Below are positions 53,139-62,389 of a stretch of 64,000 nt of DNA, one piece after another. The stretch comes from Citreicoccus inhibens. GTDB lineage: Bacteria; Myxococcota; Myxococcia; Myxococcales; Myxococcaceae. A model generated the notes under the pieces. The model was not told the DNA's origin, made no database searches, and saw nothing but the letters and a program-made list of their open reading frames with translations. The stretch is from positions 1 through 64,000 of the forward strand of contig NZ_JAHNZT010000024.1 of NCBI RefSeq assembly GCF_019039035.1. The letters run 5' to 3'. Every line of letters begins with the position of its first letter. Position 1 is the stretch's first letter. The translations under genes were made by a program, and so were the position numbers.

Positions 53139-56100
53139 ATGCGCATCACCCCCCGCTATCTGCTGATCGCGCTCAGCGCGGTCCTACTTCTAAGCACCGC
53201 TTGCGGTGACGACGACAAATGCAAGGACGGTGAGCAGTGCGGCTCCGCTGTCTGTGGGAACGGGAAGAAGGAGGCCGGCGAGCAGTGTGACGACGGCAAC
53301 AAGGTCAACGGCGATGGCTGCGAGGCGAACTGTACGACGACGCCCGGCTCCGCCCAATGTGGCAATGGCGTCACGGAGACCGGCGAGCAGTGCGATGACG
53401 GCAACCGGGTGAACGGCGACGGTTGCGAGAACGACTGCACGACGACGCCGAGCCAGGCCCACTGTGGCAACGGCCGCGTGGAGACCGGCGAGCAGTGTGA
53501 CGACGGCAACCAGGTGGCGGGCGACGGCTGCGAGAACGACTGCACGACGACGCCGGGCTTCGCTGTCTGTGGCAACGGCCGCGTGGAGACCGGCGAGCAG
53601 TGCGACGACGGCAACGTGGTGGACGGCGACGGCTGCGAGGCGACCTGCAAGTTCACGCCGGCGGGCCCCTCGGCCACGGTGTGCCCGGGCGCGCCGGCGG
53701 CTCCGCTGCCGGGCGATGCCACGTGCGCGGTGACGAAGGCGGGCAATGGCGCGCGCCTGTTCACGGGCGTGGTGCTGAAGGACGGCGAGACGCTGATGGG
53801 CGGCCAGGTGCTGGTGGACGCGCAGGGCGTCATCCAGTGCTCCGCGTGTGACTGCTCGGCCGCCGCGGGCGCCGCCGAGGCCACGCAGGTGTCGTGCCCC
53901 CGCGGTGTCATCTCCCCGGGCCTCATCAACCCGCACGAGCACATCCTCTATCCAGGTGCCCCGGTGGCGGGCACCGCCGAGCGCTATGAGCACCGGCATG
54001 ACTGGCGCACGGGCGCCAACGGCCACACGAAGCTCACCAACCCGTCCAACTCCAAGGCGGACATCATCCGCTGGCAGGAGCTGCGGCAGATGCTCGCGGG
54101 CACCACGTCCATCGCGGGCGCGGGCGGCCAGCCGGGCCTCCTGCGCAACCTGGACGTCTCCGCGGTGGCGCAGCAGGAGGGGCTGGGCGAGGGCTACGCG
54201 GACTCGGACACCTTCCCGCTGGGTGACTCCTCCGGCACGACGCTGACGAGCGGCTGCAGCTACGCCTCGATGCCCACGTCCAGCGGCCTGCCGAAGACGG
54301 CGGCCTACCTGCCGCACATCTCCGAGGGCATCGGCCTGACGGCGCTCAACGAGTTCCGCTGCTTGTCGCAGGGCAGCAGCAACGTGCTGTTCGGCCGCAC
54401 GGCCATCATCCACGGCGTGGGCCTCACGGCGAAGGAGATCGCCGCGATGGCGGAGCGTGGCACCGGGCTCATCTGGTCGCCGCGTTCCAACGTGTCGCTG
54501 TATGGCGAGACGGCGATGGTGACGGCGTACAAGCACCAGGGCGTGAGCATCGCGCTGGGCACGGACTGGCTGAAGTCCGGCTCCATGAACCTGCTGCGCG
54601 AGCTGCAGTGCGCGGACTACCTCAACAGCACGCGCTACGCGCACGAGTTCACCGACGAGCAGCTCTGGCGCATGGTGACGGCGAACGCCGCCGACTTGAC
54701 GGACGTCTTCGAGAAGGTGGGCCGCATCGCGCCAGGCAAGGTGGCGGACCTGGCCATCTACCGCCTGCGCGTCTTCTACGGCCGGCCGCACCGCGCGGTG
54801 GTGACGGCGAACGCCGAGGACGTGGTGCTGACCATGCGCGGCGGCAAGCCGCTCTATGGCGACCAGACGCTGATGAACGGGCTGAAGGGCTCGGACACGT
54901 GTGACGCGATGGATGTGTGTGGCACGGCGAAGTCGGTGTGCCTCACCTCGGAGATTGGCAAGGACCTGGCGGCCCTGCAGGCGTCGCCGGACACGGCCAA
55001 TGCCTATCCGCTGTTCGCGTGCGGTGGCACGCCCAAGGACGAGCCGGTGTGCGAGCCGCGTCGCGACTCGCAGGGCGCGTCGTGGCCCAATGCCTCGCAG
55101 TTTGGCTCCACGGTCTACTCGAGCGAGGCGCGCGCGGATGACCCGGATGCGGACGGCATTCCGAGCGGCAGCGACAACTGCCCCACGGTCTTCAACCCGG
55201 TGCGCCCGATGGACAACGGCGTGCAGGCGGACTCGGACGGCGATGGCGTGGGCGATGCGTGTGACCCGTGCCCGCTGGAGGCCAATGTCACCAGCTGTCA
55301 GCTGAGCCACGCGCCGGACGATGACGACGCCGACGGCGTGCCGACGTGGCGGGACAACTGCCCGTTCGTGGCGAACGCGGACCAGAAGGACTCGGACGGC
55401 GACGGCAAGGGCGACGTCTGCGACGGCTGCCCGCTGGACGCGAGCTCCGCGTGCGCCACGCCTGATCCGACGGACGTGGACAACGACGGCATCCTCACGC
55501 CGACGGATAACTGCCCGTTCGTGGCGAACGTGGACCAGAAGGACACGGATGGCGACGGCATGGGTGACGCGTGCGACCCCTGCCCGGTGCCCAACGCGGG
55601 CGGTATCGCGTGTGCGCTGACGGTCTACGACGTGAAGACGACGCCGCGCACGGGTCTGGCTTCGCTCGTGGGCGCCAAGGTGGCGGTGTCCGACGTCATC
55701 GTCACCGCGGTGGATGTCACGGCGACGAGCGGCTACTGGGTGCAGGTGGCCAACCCGCCGGCGGGCAAGGGCCCGGAGAACTCGGGTCTGTTCGTGTACG
55801 GCCTGAAGGCGGACGTCGCGGTGGGTGACCGCATCAACATCACCGAGGGCGTGCTGAAGGACTACTTCGGTCTGCTCGAGTTGACGAACGTGAAGCTGAC
55901 GAAGGTGAGCAGCGGCAACCCGCCGCCCGCGCCGGTGGTGGTCCGCACGGACGCGGTGCGCACGGGTGGCCCGAGCGCGCAGGCCCTAGAGGGTGTGGTG
56001 CTGGAGGTCCGCGACCTCTGGACGACGGGGCCTGAGAACGCGAAGCGCGAGTTCACCGTCGATGAGAACCACTCGGGTGATCCGACGAAGGCGGGCCTGA

Positions 56101-58031
56101 TGGTGGATGACCAGGCCTTCTCGTACCCCACCCAGACGGTGGGCACGTTCTACCGCGTCCTGCGCGGCGTGCTGACGTACACCTTCAGCAACTCCAAGCT
56201 GCTGCCGCGTGGCGCGGAGGACATGCAGGGTGTGTTGCCCGCGCTGACGGCCTTCACGTCCGGCGGGTATGCGCGCGTCGGCGACACGGTGGCCTTCCCG
56301 CAGGCGCTGACGGTGACGATGGCCTCCACGTACGCGTCGGACATCACGGTGACCGTGACGTCGAGCGACCCGAGCGTGCTGAGCGTGCCGGGGGGACAGG
56401 TCGTCATCCCGAAGAACCAGACGAGCGTGACGGTGCCGGTGACGGCGGGTGCCCAGGCCGCGAGCGTCACGCTGACGGCGACGTCGGGAACCTCCTCGCT
56501 CTCCACGAACCTCCGGGTGCTGGGGACGAACGAGACGCCCGTCGTGACGGGCATCACGCCGACGACGGTGTCGGTCGCGCCCGGCGGGACGGTGTCGTTC
56601 ACGGTGTCGTTGGACCGGCCGGCTCCTGCTGGCGCGGTGCTGGACCTGACGGCTTCGCCCGCTGCGGACTTCGGGACGTTCACCCCGAGCACCACGGTGA
56701 AGAACGCGATGGTGGCGACGTTCAGCTTCACGGCGGACGAGACCACGACGGTGACGGCCGGTCAGGTGACGGCCTCGCTGGGGGGCGGCTCCGCGACCGC
56801 GAACGTGGCGGTGCTCCTGGACGCGGCGCGGCTGGTGTCGCTCACGCCGTCGGGCGCGGTGTCTGTGAATGCGGGTGGCACGCAGGTGTTCACCCTGACG
56901 GTGACGCCGGCGCCGGCTGCGCCGATCCAGGTGCAGGTGGCGGCGGTTCCGCCCGCGGGGAGCGCTCCGTTCGGTGCGCTGGACACGCAGGCGGTCACGG
57001 TGGATGCGGGCGCGACGACGGCGACCTTCACCTTCACCGCGAACGCGGCGGGCGAGGGTTCGGGCAGCGTGACGGCCTCGCTCAACGGCGTGACGCGCAG
57101 CACGGCGGTCACGGTGGTTCCGCCGCCGGCGAAGCTCGCGAGCATCTCGCCTGCGTTGGCGACGGTGAACACGGGGGCGACGCAGGTGTTCACGGTGTCG
57201 CTGGACCGCAAGGCGCCGGTGGGTGGTGTCAACGTGGCGCTGGCGCTGACCTCGGGCGTGGGGGCGTTTGTGCCGGATACGACGACCGCCGTGACGATCC
57301 CCGAGGGCAGCCAGTCCGCGACGGTGACGTTCAAGGCGGCCGCCACGGCTGGGACGGGGACGCTCACCGCGAGCTACGACGGAGTGACGAAGTCGTCGGC
57401 CATCACGGTGGTGGTCCCGGTTCCCAAGGGGCACGTGGTCATCAGCGAGATCTCGGGTGCCGGGTTGACCGTGAACGCGGATGACTTCGTCGAGCTGTAC
57501 AACCCGACTGACGTCGACATCGACATCAGCGGTTGGAAGCTGCAGTACCGCACGGCCAGCACGACCAGCACGACGGTCAACTACACGGTCCTCGTGACGA
57601 TTCCCTCGGGCAAGACGATCAAGGCCCACGGGTACTTCCTGATCGCGAACGACGGATATGTGGCGGGTTCGCCGACCGTGGCCGCGGACATGTCCTGGGG
57701 CTCGACGGATATCTCTGGCTCCGCGGGCAATGTTCGTCTGGGCGATGCGACGGTGGCGGTCGACCCGAACGTGACCACGGGAGTCGTCGACACGGTGGGC
57801 TACGGTACGGGCCGCGTCGTTGTCGAGACCGAGGCTGCGCCGTCACCTCCAGGCAAGGGCGGCAGCATCGAGCGCAAGGCGCTCGCTACCTCCACGTCCG
57901 CGAGCATGGGGGCGGGTGGCGCGGATGCCCTCAAGGGGAACGGTAGCGACACGGACAACAACAAGAATGACTTCGTCACGCGCGCGGTGAGAGATCCGCA
58001 GAACGCCGCGAGCCCGACGGAGCAGCCGTAG
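53139..58031 (+). CDS. giant multidomain lipoprotein: DUF4215 repeats, amidohydrolase, TSP3, beta-sandwich repeats, lamin-tail domain
   Basis: 1630 residues from ATG 53139, which has GGGAGG four bases upstream and a lipoprotein signal ([14 protein letters not shown]). Four Cys-rich DUF4215 repeats ([19 protein letters not shown]) span about 25-190. An amidohydrolase domain follows at about 200-590, with HEH at 265-267 in [23 protein letters not shown] near 425 and [10 protein letters not shown] near 475 as metal sites. Thrombospondin-3 calcium repeats lie at about 666-828 ([17 protein letters not shown]). Then an OB-like segment ([20 protein letters not shown]), several Ser/Thr/Val-rich beta-sandwich repeats to about 1425, and a lamin-tail domain ([20 protein letters not shown]). 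A surface hydrolase is likely; substrate unknown. Confidence 0.88.
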   Translation: MRITPRYLLIALSAVLLLSTACGDDDKCKDGEQCGSAVCGNGKKEAGEQCDDGNKVNGDGCEANCTTTPGSAQCGNGVTETGEQCDDGNRVNGDGCENDCTTTPSQAHCGNGRVETGEQCDDGNQVAGDGCENDCTTTPGFAVCGNGRVETGEQCDDGNVVDGDGCEATCKFTPAGPSATVCPGAPAAPLPGDATCAVTKAGNGARLFTGVVLKDGETLMGGQVLVDAQGVIQCSACDCSAAAGAAEATQVSCPRGVISPGLINPHEHILYPGAPVAGTAERYEHRHDWRTGANGHTKLTNPSNSKADIIRWQELRQMLAGTTSIAGAGGQPGLLRNLDVSAVAQQEGLGEGYADSDTFPLGDSSGTTLTSGCSYASMPTSSGLPKTAAYLPHISEGIGLTALNEFRCLSQGSSNVLFGRTAIIHGVGLTAKEIAAMAERGTGLIWSPRSNVSLYGETAMVTAYKHQGVSIALGTDWLKSGSMNLLRELQCADYLNSTRYAHEFTDEQLWRMVTANAADLTDVFEKVGRIAPGKVADLAIYRLRVFYGRPHRAVVTANAEDVVLTMRGGKPLYGDQTLMNGLKGSDTCDAMDVCGTAKSVCLTSEIGKDLAALQASPDTANAYPLFACGGTPKDEPVCEPRRDSQGASWPNASQFGSTVYSSEARADDPDADGIPSGSDNCPTVFNPVRPMDNGVQADSDGDGVGDACDPCPLEANVTSCQLSHAPDDDDADGVPTWRDNCPFVANADQKDSDGDGKGDVCDGCPLDASSACATPDPTDVDNDGILTPTDNCPFVANVDQKDTDGDGMGDACDPCPVPNAGGIACALTVYDVKTTPRTGLASLVGAKVAVSDVIVTAVDVTATSGYWVQVANPPAGKGPENSGLFVYGLKADVAVGDRINITEGVLKDYFGLLELTNVKLTKVSSGNPPPAPVVVRTDAVRTGGPSAQALEGVVLEVRDLWTTGPENAKREFTVDENHSGDPTKAGLMVDDQAFSYPTQTVGTFYRVLRGVLTYTFSNSKLLPRGAEDMQGVLPALTAFTSGGYARVGDTVAFPQALTVTMASTYASDITVTVTSSDPSVLSVPGGQVVIPKNQTSVTVPVTAGAQAASVTLTATSGTSSLSTNLRVLGTNETPVVTGITPTTVSVAPGGTVSFTVSLDRPAPAGAVLDLTASPAADFGTFTPSTTVKNAMVATFSFTADETTTVTAGQVTASLGGGSATANVAVLLDAARLVSLTPSGAVSVNAGGTQVFTLTVTPAPAAPIQVQVAAVPPAGSAPFGALDTQAVTVDAGATTATFTFTANAAGEGSGSVTASLNGVTRSTAVTVVPPPAKLASISPALATVNTGATQVFTVSLDRKAPVGGVNVALALTSGVGAFVPDTTTAVTIPEGSQSATVTFKAAATAGTGTLTASYDGVTKSSAITVVVPVPKGHVVISEISGAGLTVNADDFVELYNPTDVDIDISGWKLQYRTASTTSTTVNYTVLVTIPSGKTIKAHGYFLIANDGYVAGSPTVAADMSWGSTDISGSAGNVRLGDATVAVDPNVTTGVVDTVGYGTGRVVVETEAAPSPPGKGGSIERKALATSTSASMGAGGADALKGNGSDTDNNKNDFVTRAVRDPQNAASPTEQP

Positions 58032-58054
58032 TCGCTTCCTGAAGTCTTGAAGTC

Positions 58055-58093
58055 AGGGCCCTCGCCTCGATGTGTGGAGGCGAGGGCCCTTTT
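58055..58093 (+). terminator. strong intrinsic terminator after the giant lipoprotein gene
   Basis: AGGGCCCTCGCCTC and GAGGCGAGGGCCCT form a perfect 14-bp stem around GATGTGTG, followed by TTT. It begins 24 bases after the stop and is the clearest intrinsic terminator in the window. Confidence 0.85.
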
Positions 58094-58169
58094 GCGTTGA
58101 AAGGCCGCGAAGTGCGGCCCAAGGGGGGCTGCGAGTGGTCAGCCGTTGTCCGTGATGGGGGAAGGACTC

Positions 58170-58675
58170 ATGGCGCTCGAGCATCTTTGGGCCCCATCTC
58201 TCAGGGGCTTGTGGCTCGTAGTCTTTCGGGGGCGCGAGCGAAGCCTCGCACGAGACTTGTCTCGGCTTTCGGCCAAAGAGGTGTCTCCGTGTTCGCATGT
58301 GGTGAGAGCCCTGCTGACTTCGCGGAGAGCGTCTGGCGCCACTTTCATCTGGCTCCGAACTCTCTCTTTCTGTGCCTGTCAGGAGGGGGCAACTGGAGCG
58401 CTCGGGTGAGCAAACCACGAGAACTGGGCTCTGCACGGCTCGTTTCCAGGCTGACGAAATCGTGGAGGAGAATGGCAACCTCCGGCTCCGGTACTCGGGA
58501 TTCCACTGGGGAACCCTCACGCTTTCGGGGCTGGCTCCTCACAACCGTGCGAGGGTTCTGGCCACGCTCCGACTCCGACCGAACGGCTGAACAGTTCATT
58601 CTCTTCAGCCCACCTGGATACCTGCTCCATGAGTTCTCGAGCCAACGACCCCCTCTGCATGTAGCCCGACAGTGA
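58170..58675 (+). pseudogene. multiply frameshifted remnant of an unrecognised gene
   Basis: Protein-like sequence jumps between frames: MALEHLWAPSLRGLWLVVFR in one, VSVFACGESPADFAESVWRH and SLFLCLSGGGNW in the next, FQADEIVEENGNLRLRYSGF and HWGTLTLSGLAPHNRARVLA in a third, then TAEQFILFSPPGYLLHEFSS back in the second. None of the single frames is convincing alone and none has a good ribosome site. The DNA is AT-richer than neighbouring genes. The piece VRGFWPRSDSDRTAEQ resembles VRGFWCRSALERSVAE encoded at about 60243-60295, upstream of the second membrane gene, so part of it seems to belong to the duplicated unit there. Function unknown. The surrounding bases 58094-58875 contain no other gene I can support. 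Confidence 0.35.
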
Positions 58676-58875
58676 TGGAGACGAGTATGGTTGAACACGA
58701 AATGCAACATGTAATCCAGTCGGATTTCTTGGGCGAATTTCATTTGCCGCTGCATTTGTTTTTTTCAGGGATACTCCGGTGTCACGACGGGGACGTATAA
58801 CAAGGCGAATCCGCTTGAACTTGGACCTTATTCGCACCCACCACACCCTTGGCCGTAGCTTGAATTGGAGGTGAG

Positions 58876-59343
58876 ATGAGACGGTTTTTGTGTGTCATTT
58901 GGCTTTCTTTCCTGGCGTCCTGCATTATGGGCTTGTCGGTGGTTCGTGTGGGGCAGAGTGCGGTGCTGCCGGCGGAGATTTCTGTATCCTGTATTAAGCA
59001 GGTGCTGAGTGGGCCGGAGTTCAAGGAGTGGGCGAACTCCCGCCAGCACGCAATGGGCTGGATTATTGATGCCCCTCAAGCCTTTAGTGGGGATCGGGGT
59101 TTTGGGGAAAGAGTCTCGATTCAGCAATTCACAAGGAGGGAAGGGGTAGAGGTGTTGGTTCTCATTGCTGCAAGATCTCGCGCCGGGAACACAACTCCCG
59201 AGCAGTGGCGGATGGGGGAGACTTTTACTCGGACAGTCATGCAGGCTATTTTGAATTCCTGCATAGAGGATAAAACTCTGGTCACAGTGAGGTGCTACCG
59301 AGAGACGGGCGAGAGTCTGGATGCGCCCTGTCTTTCCGGGTGA
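58876..59343 (+). CDS. orphan exported protein of low GC content
   Basis: 155 residues with GGAGGTGAG directly upstream of the ATG. The N-terminus MRRFLCVIWLSFLASCIMG is a signal peptide, possibly a lipoprotein signal with lipobox LASC. The mature part has several Cys (SVSCIKQVL, ILNSCIEDK, VRCYRE, DAPCLSG) and an alpha/beta pattern (QHAMGWIIDAPQAF, VEVLVLIAARSRAG, MGETFTRTVMQAIL). Its base composition is clearly AT-richer than nearly all other genes in the window, so it was probably acquired. No family is recognised. It precedes the duplicated membrane-protein module. Confidence 0.65.
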   Translation: MRRFLCVIWLSFLASCIMGLSVVRVGQSAVLPAEISVSCIKQVLSGPEFKEWANSRQHAMGWIIDAPQAFSGDRGFGERVSIQQFTRREGVEVLVLIAARSRAGNTTPEQWRMGETFTRTVMQAILNSCIEDKTLVTVRCYRETGESLDAPCLSG

Positions 59344-59443
59344 TGCGTTCGTGTCGAAAGGAAGGCCGGAGTTCGATCGAGGGGTGGGGGCGCGATTTTC
59401 CGCACATGCCTCCCTGCGCAGGGCGCGGGCTATGCTCTTGGGT

Positions 59444-59917
59444 ATGGCCCCGTTCGACTGGTCCACGCGTCTTCTTTTGGTCTGGCAGTCAAGGCTTCGC
59501 TGGCTGCTGGGTGCCGCCAGTCTCCTGGTGGCCTCGCCGGCCTGGGCCCAGAGGGCGGAGACTGCCCTGGGGGCTCTATTCACCGGGGCGGTTGTCGCGA
59601 GTGGGGCGATCTTCGTGATCATCGTGGGACTGGTGGTGCTCGGACTCAACCAGTCCAAGGCTCAGCGCAGCATTCCCATTGCCCTGGGGGTCCTCACCGG
59701 CGTGGCGCAGGCATGCGCCGGCGTCGCGGGGTTGCTCTTCTTTTTGGCCGGGTCCATCCGAGCCCTGCTCCTCAATGGCCCCATCCCGTACGACGGCGCC
59801 TTCGTCCTGTGCTCCGGCGGCTTGCTGGCCCTCGGGGTTCATGAGGTCCGCGCGGCCTGGAGGGCGCGGGCTCCAGCCTCGGTGCCTCCTCCCTCGACGC
59901 AGGGACGGATCAGCTGA
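59444..59917 (+). CDS. small membrane protein, copy A of a duplicated module
   Basis: 157 residues. The N-terminus MAPFDWSTRLLLVWQSRLRW precedes a signal-like helix (LLGAASLLVASPAWAQ), then three more hydrophobic segments (GAVVASGAIFVIIVGLVVLG; PIALGVLTGVAQACAGVAGL; AGSIRALLL) and GAFVLCSGGLLALGVHEV. It is about two-thirds identical to the product of 60363-60842, including LNQSKAQR and AGLLFFLAGSIRALL. The start is placed by this homology because upstream bases also match. It overlaps the convergent remnant at the stops. Its role could be accompanying or neutralising the facing protein, but that is speculation. Confidence 0.68.
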   Translation: MAPFDWSTRLLLVWQSRLRWLLGAASLLVASPAWAQRAETALGALFTGAVVASGAIFVIIVGLVVLGLNQSKAQRSIPIALGVLTGVAQACAGVAGLLFFLAGSIRALLLNGPIPYDGAFVLCSGGLLALGVHEVRAAWRARAPASVPPPSTQGRIS

Positions 59918-60241
59918 AGAGGCGGGTGGCTCCTTCGCAGGAGCGGCAGGCTTGGACTCCGAGGTTCAAGGAGTCGCTGACCATGGACTCCATGGCTTTT
60001 GCTGCGTCCTGGAACTCGTAGGGGCCTCACCTGGAAACCGCAGGCCCAGCAGTCGATGGCGCTGCACGTATCACAGGTGTGCCAGCGCCTCACGAGCGAC
60101 GGGCCGCGGCCGTGCACCGCGTCGCAGGCATTGCACCGTCGTCTTGGTCCAGGCATGGGCCGGCTGGTCGAAGGGGACAGGGAGCAGACACCTCGCGCGT
60201 ACCATGTCTTGATAGGGAATGGGAGGCGGTACCCCGTCCGC
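59910..60241 (-). pseudogene. decayed copy of the YRG/FYVE-like protein gene
   Basis: Reading leftward, IPYQDMVRARCLLPVPFDQP then AHAWTKT match residues about 314-348 of the intact protein. About 200 bases are then missing, and the match resumes at RCNACDAVHGRGPSLVRRWH, TCDTCSAIDCWACGF. After another frameshift it ends YEFQDAAKAMESMVSDSLNL, GVQACRSCEGATRLFS and a stop at 59910-59912. All eight finger cysteines are still readable across the frames, but the gene has no 5' half. Confidence 0.75.
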
Positions 60242-60335
60242 AATCGTGAGAGGGTTCTGGTGCCGCTCTGCCCTCGAACGCTCAGTTGCGGAGTCGGGTG
60301 GGGCCGGCGCGGTTTGCCTTGCACCGGCCATTTCA

Positions 60336-61390
60336 CGCAGGGCGTGGGCTATGCTCTGGCGCATGGCTCCGTTCGACTGGTCCACGCGGCTTCTTTCGGT
60401 TCGACAGTCATGGCTTCGCTGGTTGCTGGGTGCCGCCAGTCTTCTGGTGGCATCGTCCGCCTGGGCCGGGAGGGCGGTGGAGGACCCCGATGCGGAGTTG
60501 AGAGAAATTCTCATCGTGAATGTCCTGGTCGTGGTGGTCGTCCTGGGGCTGGTGTTCCTGGGACTCAACCAGTCCAAGGGCCAACGCCTCGTCCCCATCG
60601 CCTTGGGAGTCCTCACCGGCGTGGTGCAGGCGTGCGCCGGAGTCGCGGGGTTGCTCTTCTTCTTGGCCGGGTCCATCCGAGCCCTGCTCCACAGTGGCTC
60701 CACCTCGGTCGATGGCGCGGTCACCTTCGTCCTGTGCACCAGCGGCTTGCTGGCCCTCGGGCTCTATGAGGTTCGTGTGGCCTGGCGGGCTCGGGCCCCG
60801 GCAGCGGCCCCTCCTTCGTCGCCGCCAGGTCCGGTCAGCTGAACAGGCGGGTGGAGCCTTCGCAGGAACGACAGGCTCGGACCCCGGGGTTCGAGTAGTC
60901 GCGAATCATGGCGTCCATGACTTCGTCCGCGTCCTGGAACTCGTACAGGCGCAGTCGGAAGCCGCAGGCCCAGCAGTAGATGGCGCTGCATGTGTCGCAG
61001 ATGTGCCAGCGCCTCGCGAGCGACGGGAACCGGCCGTGTACCGCGTCGCAGGTATTGCACATCAGGTTCCGGCTCGACTCCTCCGGGTTCGGCACGTTCC
61101 ACTTGTAGATGACCCGCTTGCGCAACACGTAGTTGTCTTGAAACTCCGTGTTCAAGGTCTGCAAGTTGTTCACGTGGTACTGCATGTAATGCAAATGCGA
61201 CGTCGCCGGGAAGGCCGCCGCCAGCATCCCAAGGTGGTTGTTGTAATAGGTCGTGATCGTCTTCGTCCAGGCGTGCGACTCCTGGTCGTGCCCGTGCAAC
61301 TGCTTCAGCGAGTTCCCCAGCGGGACATGGAACGGGAATCTCGCGCGCACCATGTCTTGATAGGGAATGGGCACGCAGTACCCCGTCCGC
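60336..61390. repeat. tandem duplication, copy B (intact)
   Basis: Copy B begins with CGCAGGGCGTGGGCTATGCT at 60336 and matches copy A through the membrane-protein gene and the 3' part of the leftward gene, up to about 61390 where copy A has been cut. The intact leftward gene continues to 62304. The 94 bases between the copies resemble part of the pseudogene at 58.5 kb. Confidence 0.7.
60363..60842 (+). CDS. small membrane protein, copy B of a duplicated module
   Basis: 159 residues. It repeats the layout of the 59444 gene: MAPFDWSTRLLSVRQSWLRW, LLGAASLLVASSAWAGR, a Val-rich helix (ILIVNVLVVVVVLGLVFLG), LNQSKGQRLVPIALGVLTGV, AGVAGLLFFLAGSIRALL, and TFVLCTSGLLALGLYEVRV. Four transmembrane segments are likely, with an N-terminal signal or anchor. 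Its TGA lies inside the end of the convergent 489-residue gene (8-base overlap), as in copy A, so this pairing has been kept through the duplication. Confidence 0.7.
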   Translation: MAPFDWSTRLLSVRQSWLRWLLGAASLLVASSAWAGRAVEDPDAELREILIVNVLVVVVVLGLVFLGLNQSKGQRLVPIALGVLTGVVQACAGVAGLLFFLAGSIRALLHSGSTSVDGAVTFVLCTSGLLALGLYEVRVAWRARAPAAAPPSSPPGPVS

Positions 61391-62304
61391 TGATTCTCCA
61401 ACATGAACGCCGGCGTCGAGGTGTTGAAGTTCGGGTCGTACACCAACGTCGCGAACAGGCTCGTGTTGAACGAGATGGGGAACCCTCCGCTCCCCACCAG
61501 CGAGTCCACGTCGTGGTCCGTGCCTCGGTAGAGCAGCAGCCTCCCCGCGCTCTCCATCTCCACCCGCATCGCGGCCCGCAGGCTCCGGATGAGGATGTCC
61601 ACCCGCGTGCGGATGGGATTGTTCCCGTTGAGTCGCTGGCCCAGCGAAATCTGGCTCGCCACGTTCACGGGGTTCAAATACCGGAACCCGGACTGACGGG
61701 CTCCCGCGCGCAGGATGTGGGCTCGGAACAGCGCCAGCTCCGGGTTCGCCAATCTCCAAATCTGCGCGCCTGACAGCGGGAAGTGCTGCTCGTGCACGGT
61801 CAGCAGGGGGCGCAGCTTGTCGGTGATGAGCACGTTCATCCCGAGCGAGCAGTTCACGTTCTCCGCCGCCAGGTTGACGGCCGGGTCCACGATGGCCGCC
61901 TCGTACTGTGCCATCGGCTCCAGGTCCCACTGGTTGAACGCCGCGAGCGTCTCCTCCTGCTCCATCAGCGCGTTGAGGTACATGACCTCGTAGAGCGTCC
62001 TGGGGATGAAGATGAGCCCGTAGACATGGGGGTGAATCGTGGCGTTCCGGTTGGTGAGCTGTTGCTGGACCGTGGTCGCGCGGTTGCGCACCGCTTGCTC
62101 CACCGCCGTGAACGCTTGTCCCTCCAACATCACCCCGTTCGCCACGTTAAGCCGGTGCTGGTGCACCACATGGAACGGTGAATGGGGATGCAGGATGTTC
62201 TGGTAGATGTTTCGGTATTCCGCGCTGCTCAGCCGGCCCAGGGGATGCCCCGGCCGACTCTTGATGACAACGAACTCCCCATAACCATCCGGTACGAGCG
62301 GCAT
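60835..62304 (-). CDS. 489-residue protein with ADP-ribosyltransferase-like segment and FYVE-like eight-cysteine finger
   Basis: The first 240 residues are unrecognised and rich in His, Asn and Gln. At 257-287 the sequence LLLYRGTDHDVDSL ... GGFPISFNTSLFATL has the YRG (259-261) and S-F-N-T-S (278-282) elements seen in R-S-E type ADP-ribosyltransferases. The third element, ExE, is not visible. The C-terminus has CxxC pairs at 416/419, 436/439, 444/447 and 478/481 with spacing C-x2-C-x16-C-x2-C-x4-C-x2-C-x30-C-x2-C. The core RRWHICDTCSAIYCWACG resembles the FYVE signature RRHHCRxCG...C..C. No signal peptide is seen. A toxin or effector role is inference. It overlaps its convergent membrane gene. 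Confidence 0.72.
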   Translation of the reverse strand: MPLVPDGYGEFVVIKSRPGHPLGRLSSAEYRNIYQNILHPHSPFHVVHQHRLNVANGVMLEGQAFTAVEQAVRNRATTVQQQLTNRNATIHPHVYGLIFIPRTLYEVMYLNALMEQEETLAAFNQWDLEPMAQYEAAIVDPAVNLAAENVNCSLGMNVLITDKLRPLLTVHEQHFPLSGAQIWRLANPELALFRAHILRAGARQSGFRYLNPVNVASQISLGQRLNGNNPIRTRVDILIRSLRAAMRVEMESAGRLLLYRGTDHDVDSLVGSGGFPISFNTSLFATLVYDPNFNTSTPAFMLENQRTGYCVPIPYQDMVRARFPFHVPLGNSLKQLHGHDQESHAWTKTITTYYNNHLGMLAAAFPATSHLHYMQYHVNNLQTLNTEFQDNYVLRKRVIYKWNVPNPEESSRNLMCNTCDAVHGRFPSLARRWHICDTCSAIYCWACGFRLRLYEFQDADEVMDAMIRDYSNPGVRACRSCEGSTRLFS

Positions 62305-62389
62305 CGCGTGGGACCCCCATCCCAGGACCGACTGCGCGATAGCCTATCAAACACTGGAAGACGTGTTGGCGCGGGAGCGCCCGCGCGGC

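Larger units (their letters stand above)
59417..60241. repeat. tandem duplication, copy A (decayed)
   Basis: Copy A runs from CGCAGGGCGCGGGCTATGCT at 59417 to about 60241 and copy B (60336-61390 and beyond) repeats it with many substitutions. Each holds a rightward membrane-protein gene whose stop overlaps the stop of a leftward gene by eight bases. In copy A the leftward gene is truncated, internally deleted by about 200 bases and frameshifted. Confidence 0.75.

Noticed and set aside
53190-55310. 706-codon minus-strand frame opposite the giant lipoprotein
   Set aside because: Arg/His/Val-rich shadow produced by the repeated GACGGC-type codons of the opposite strand.
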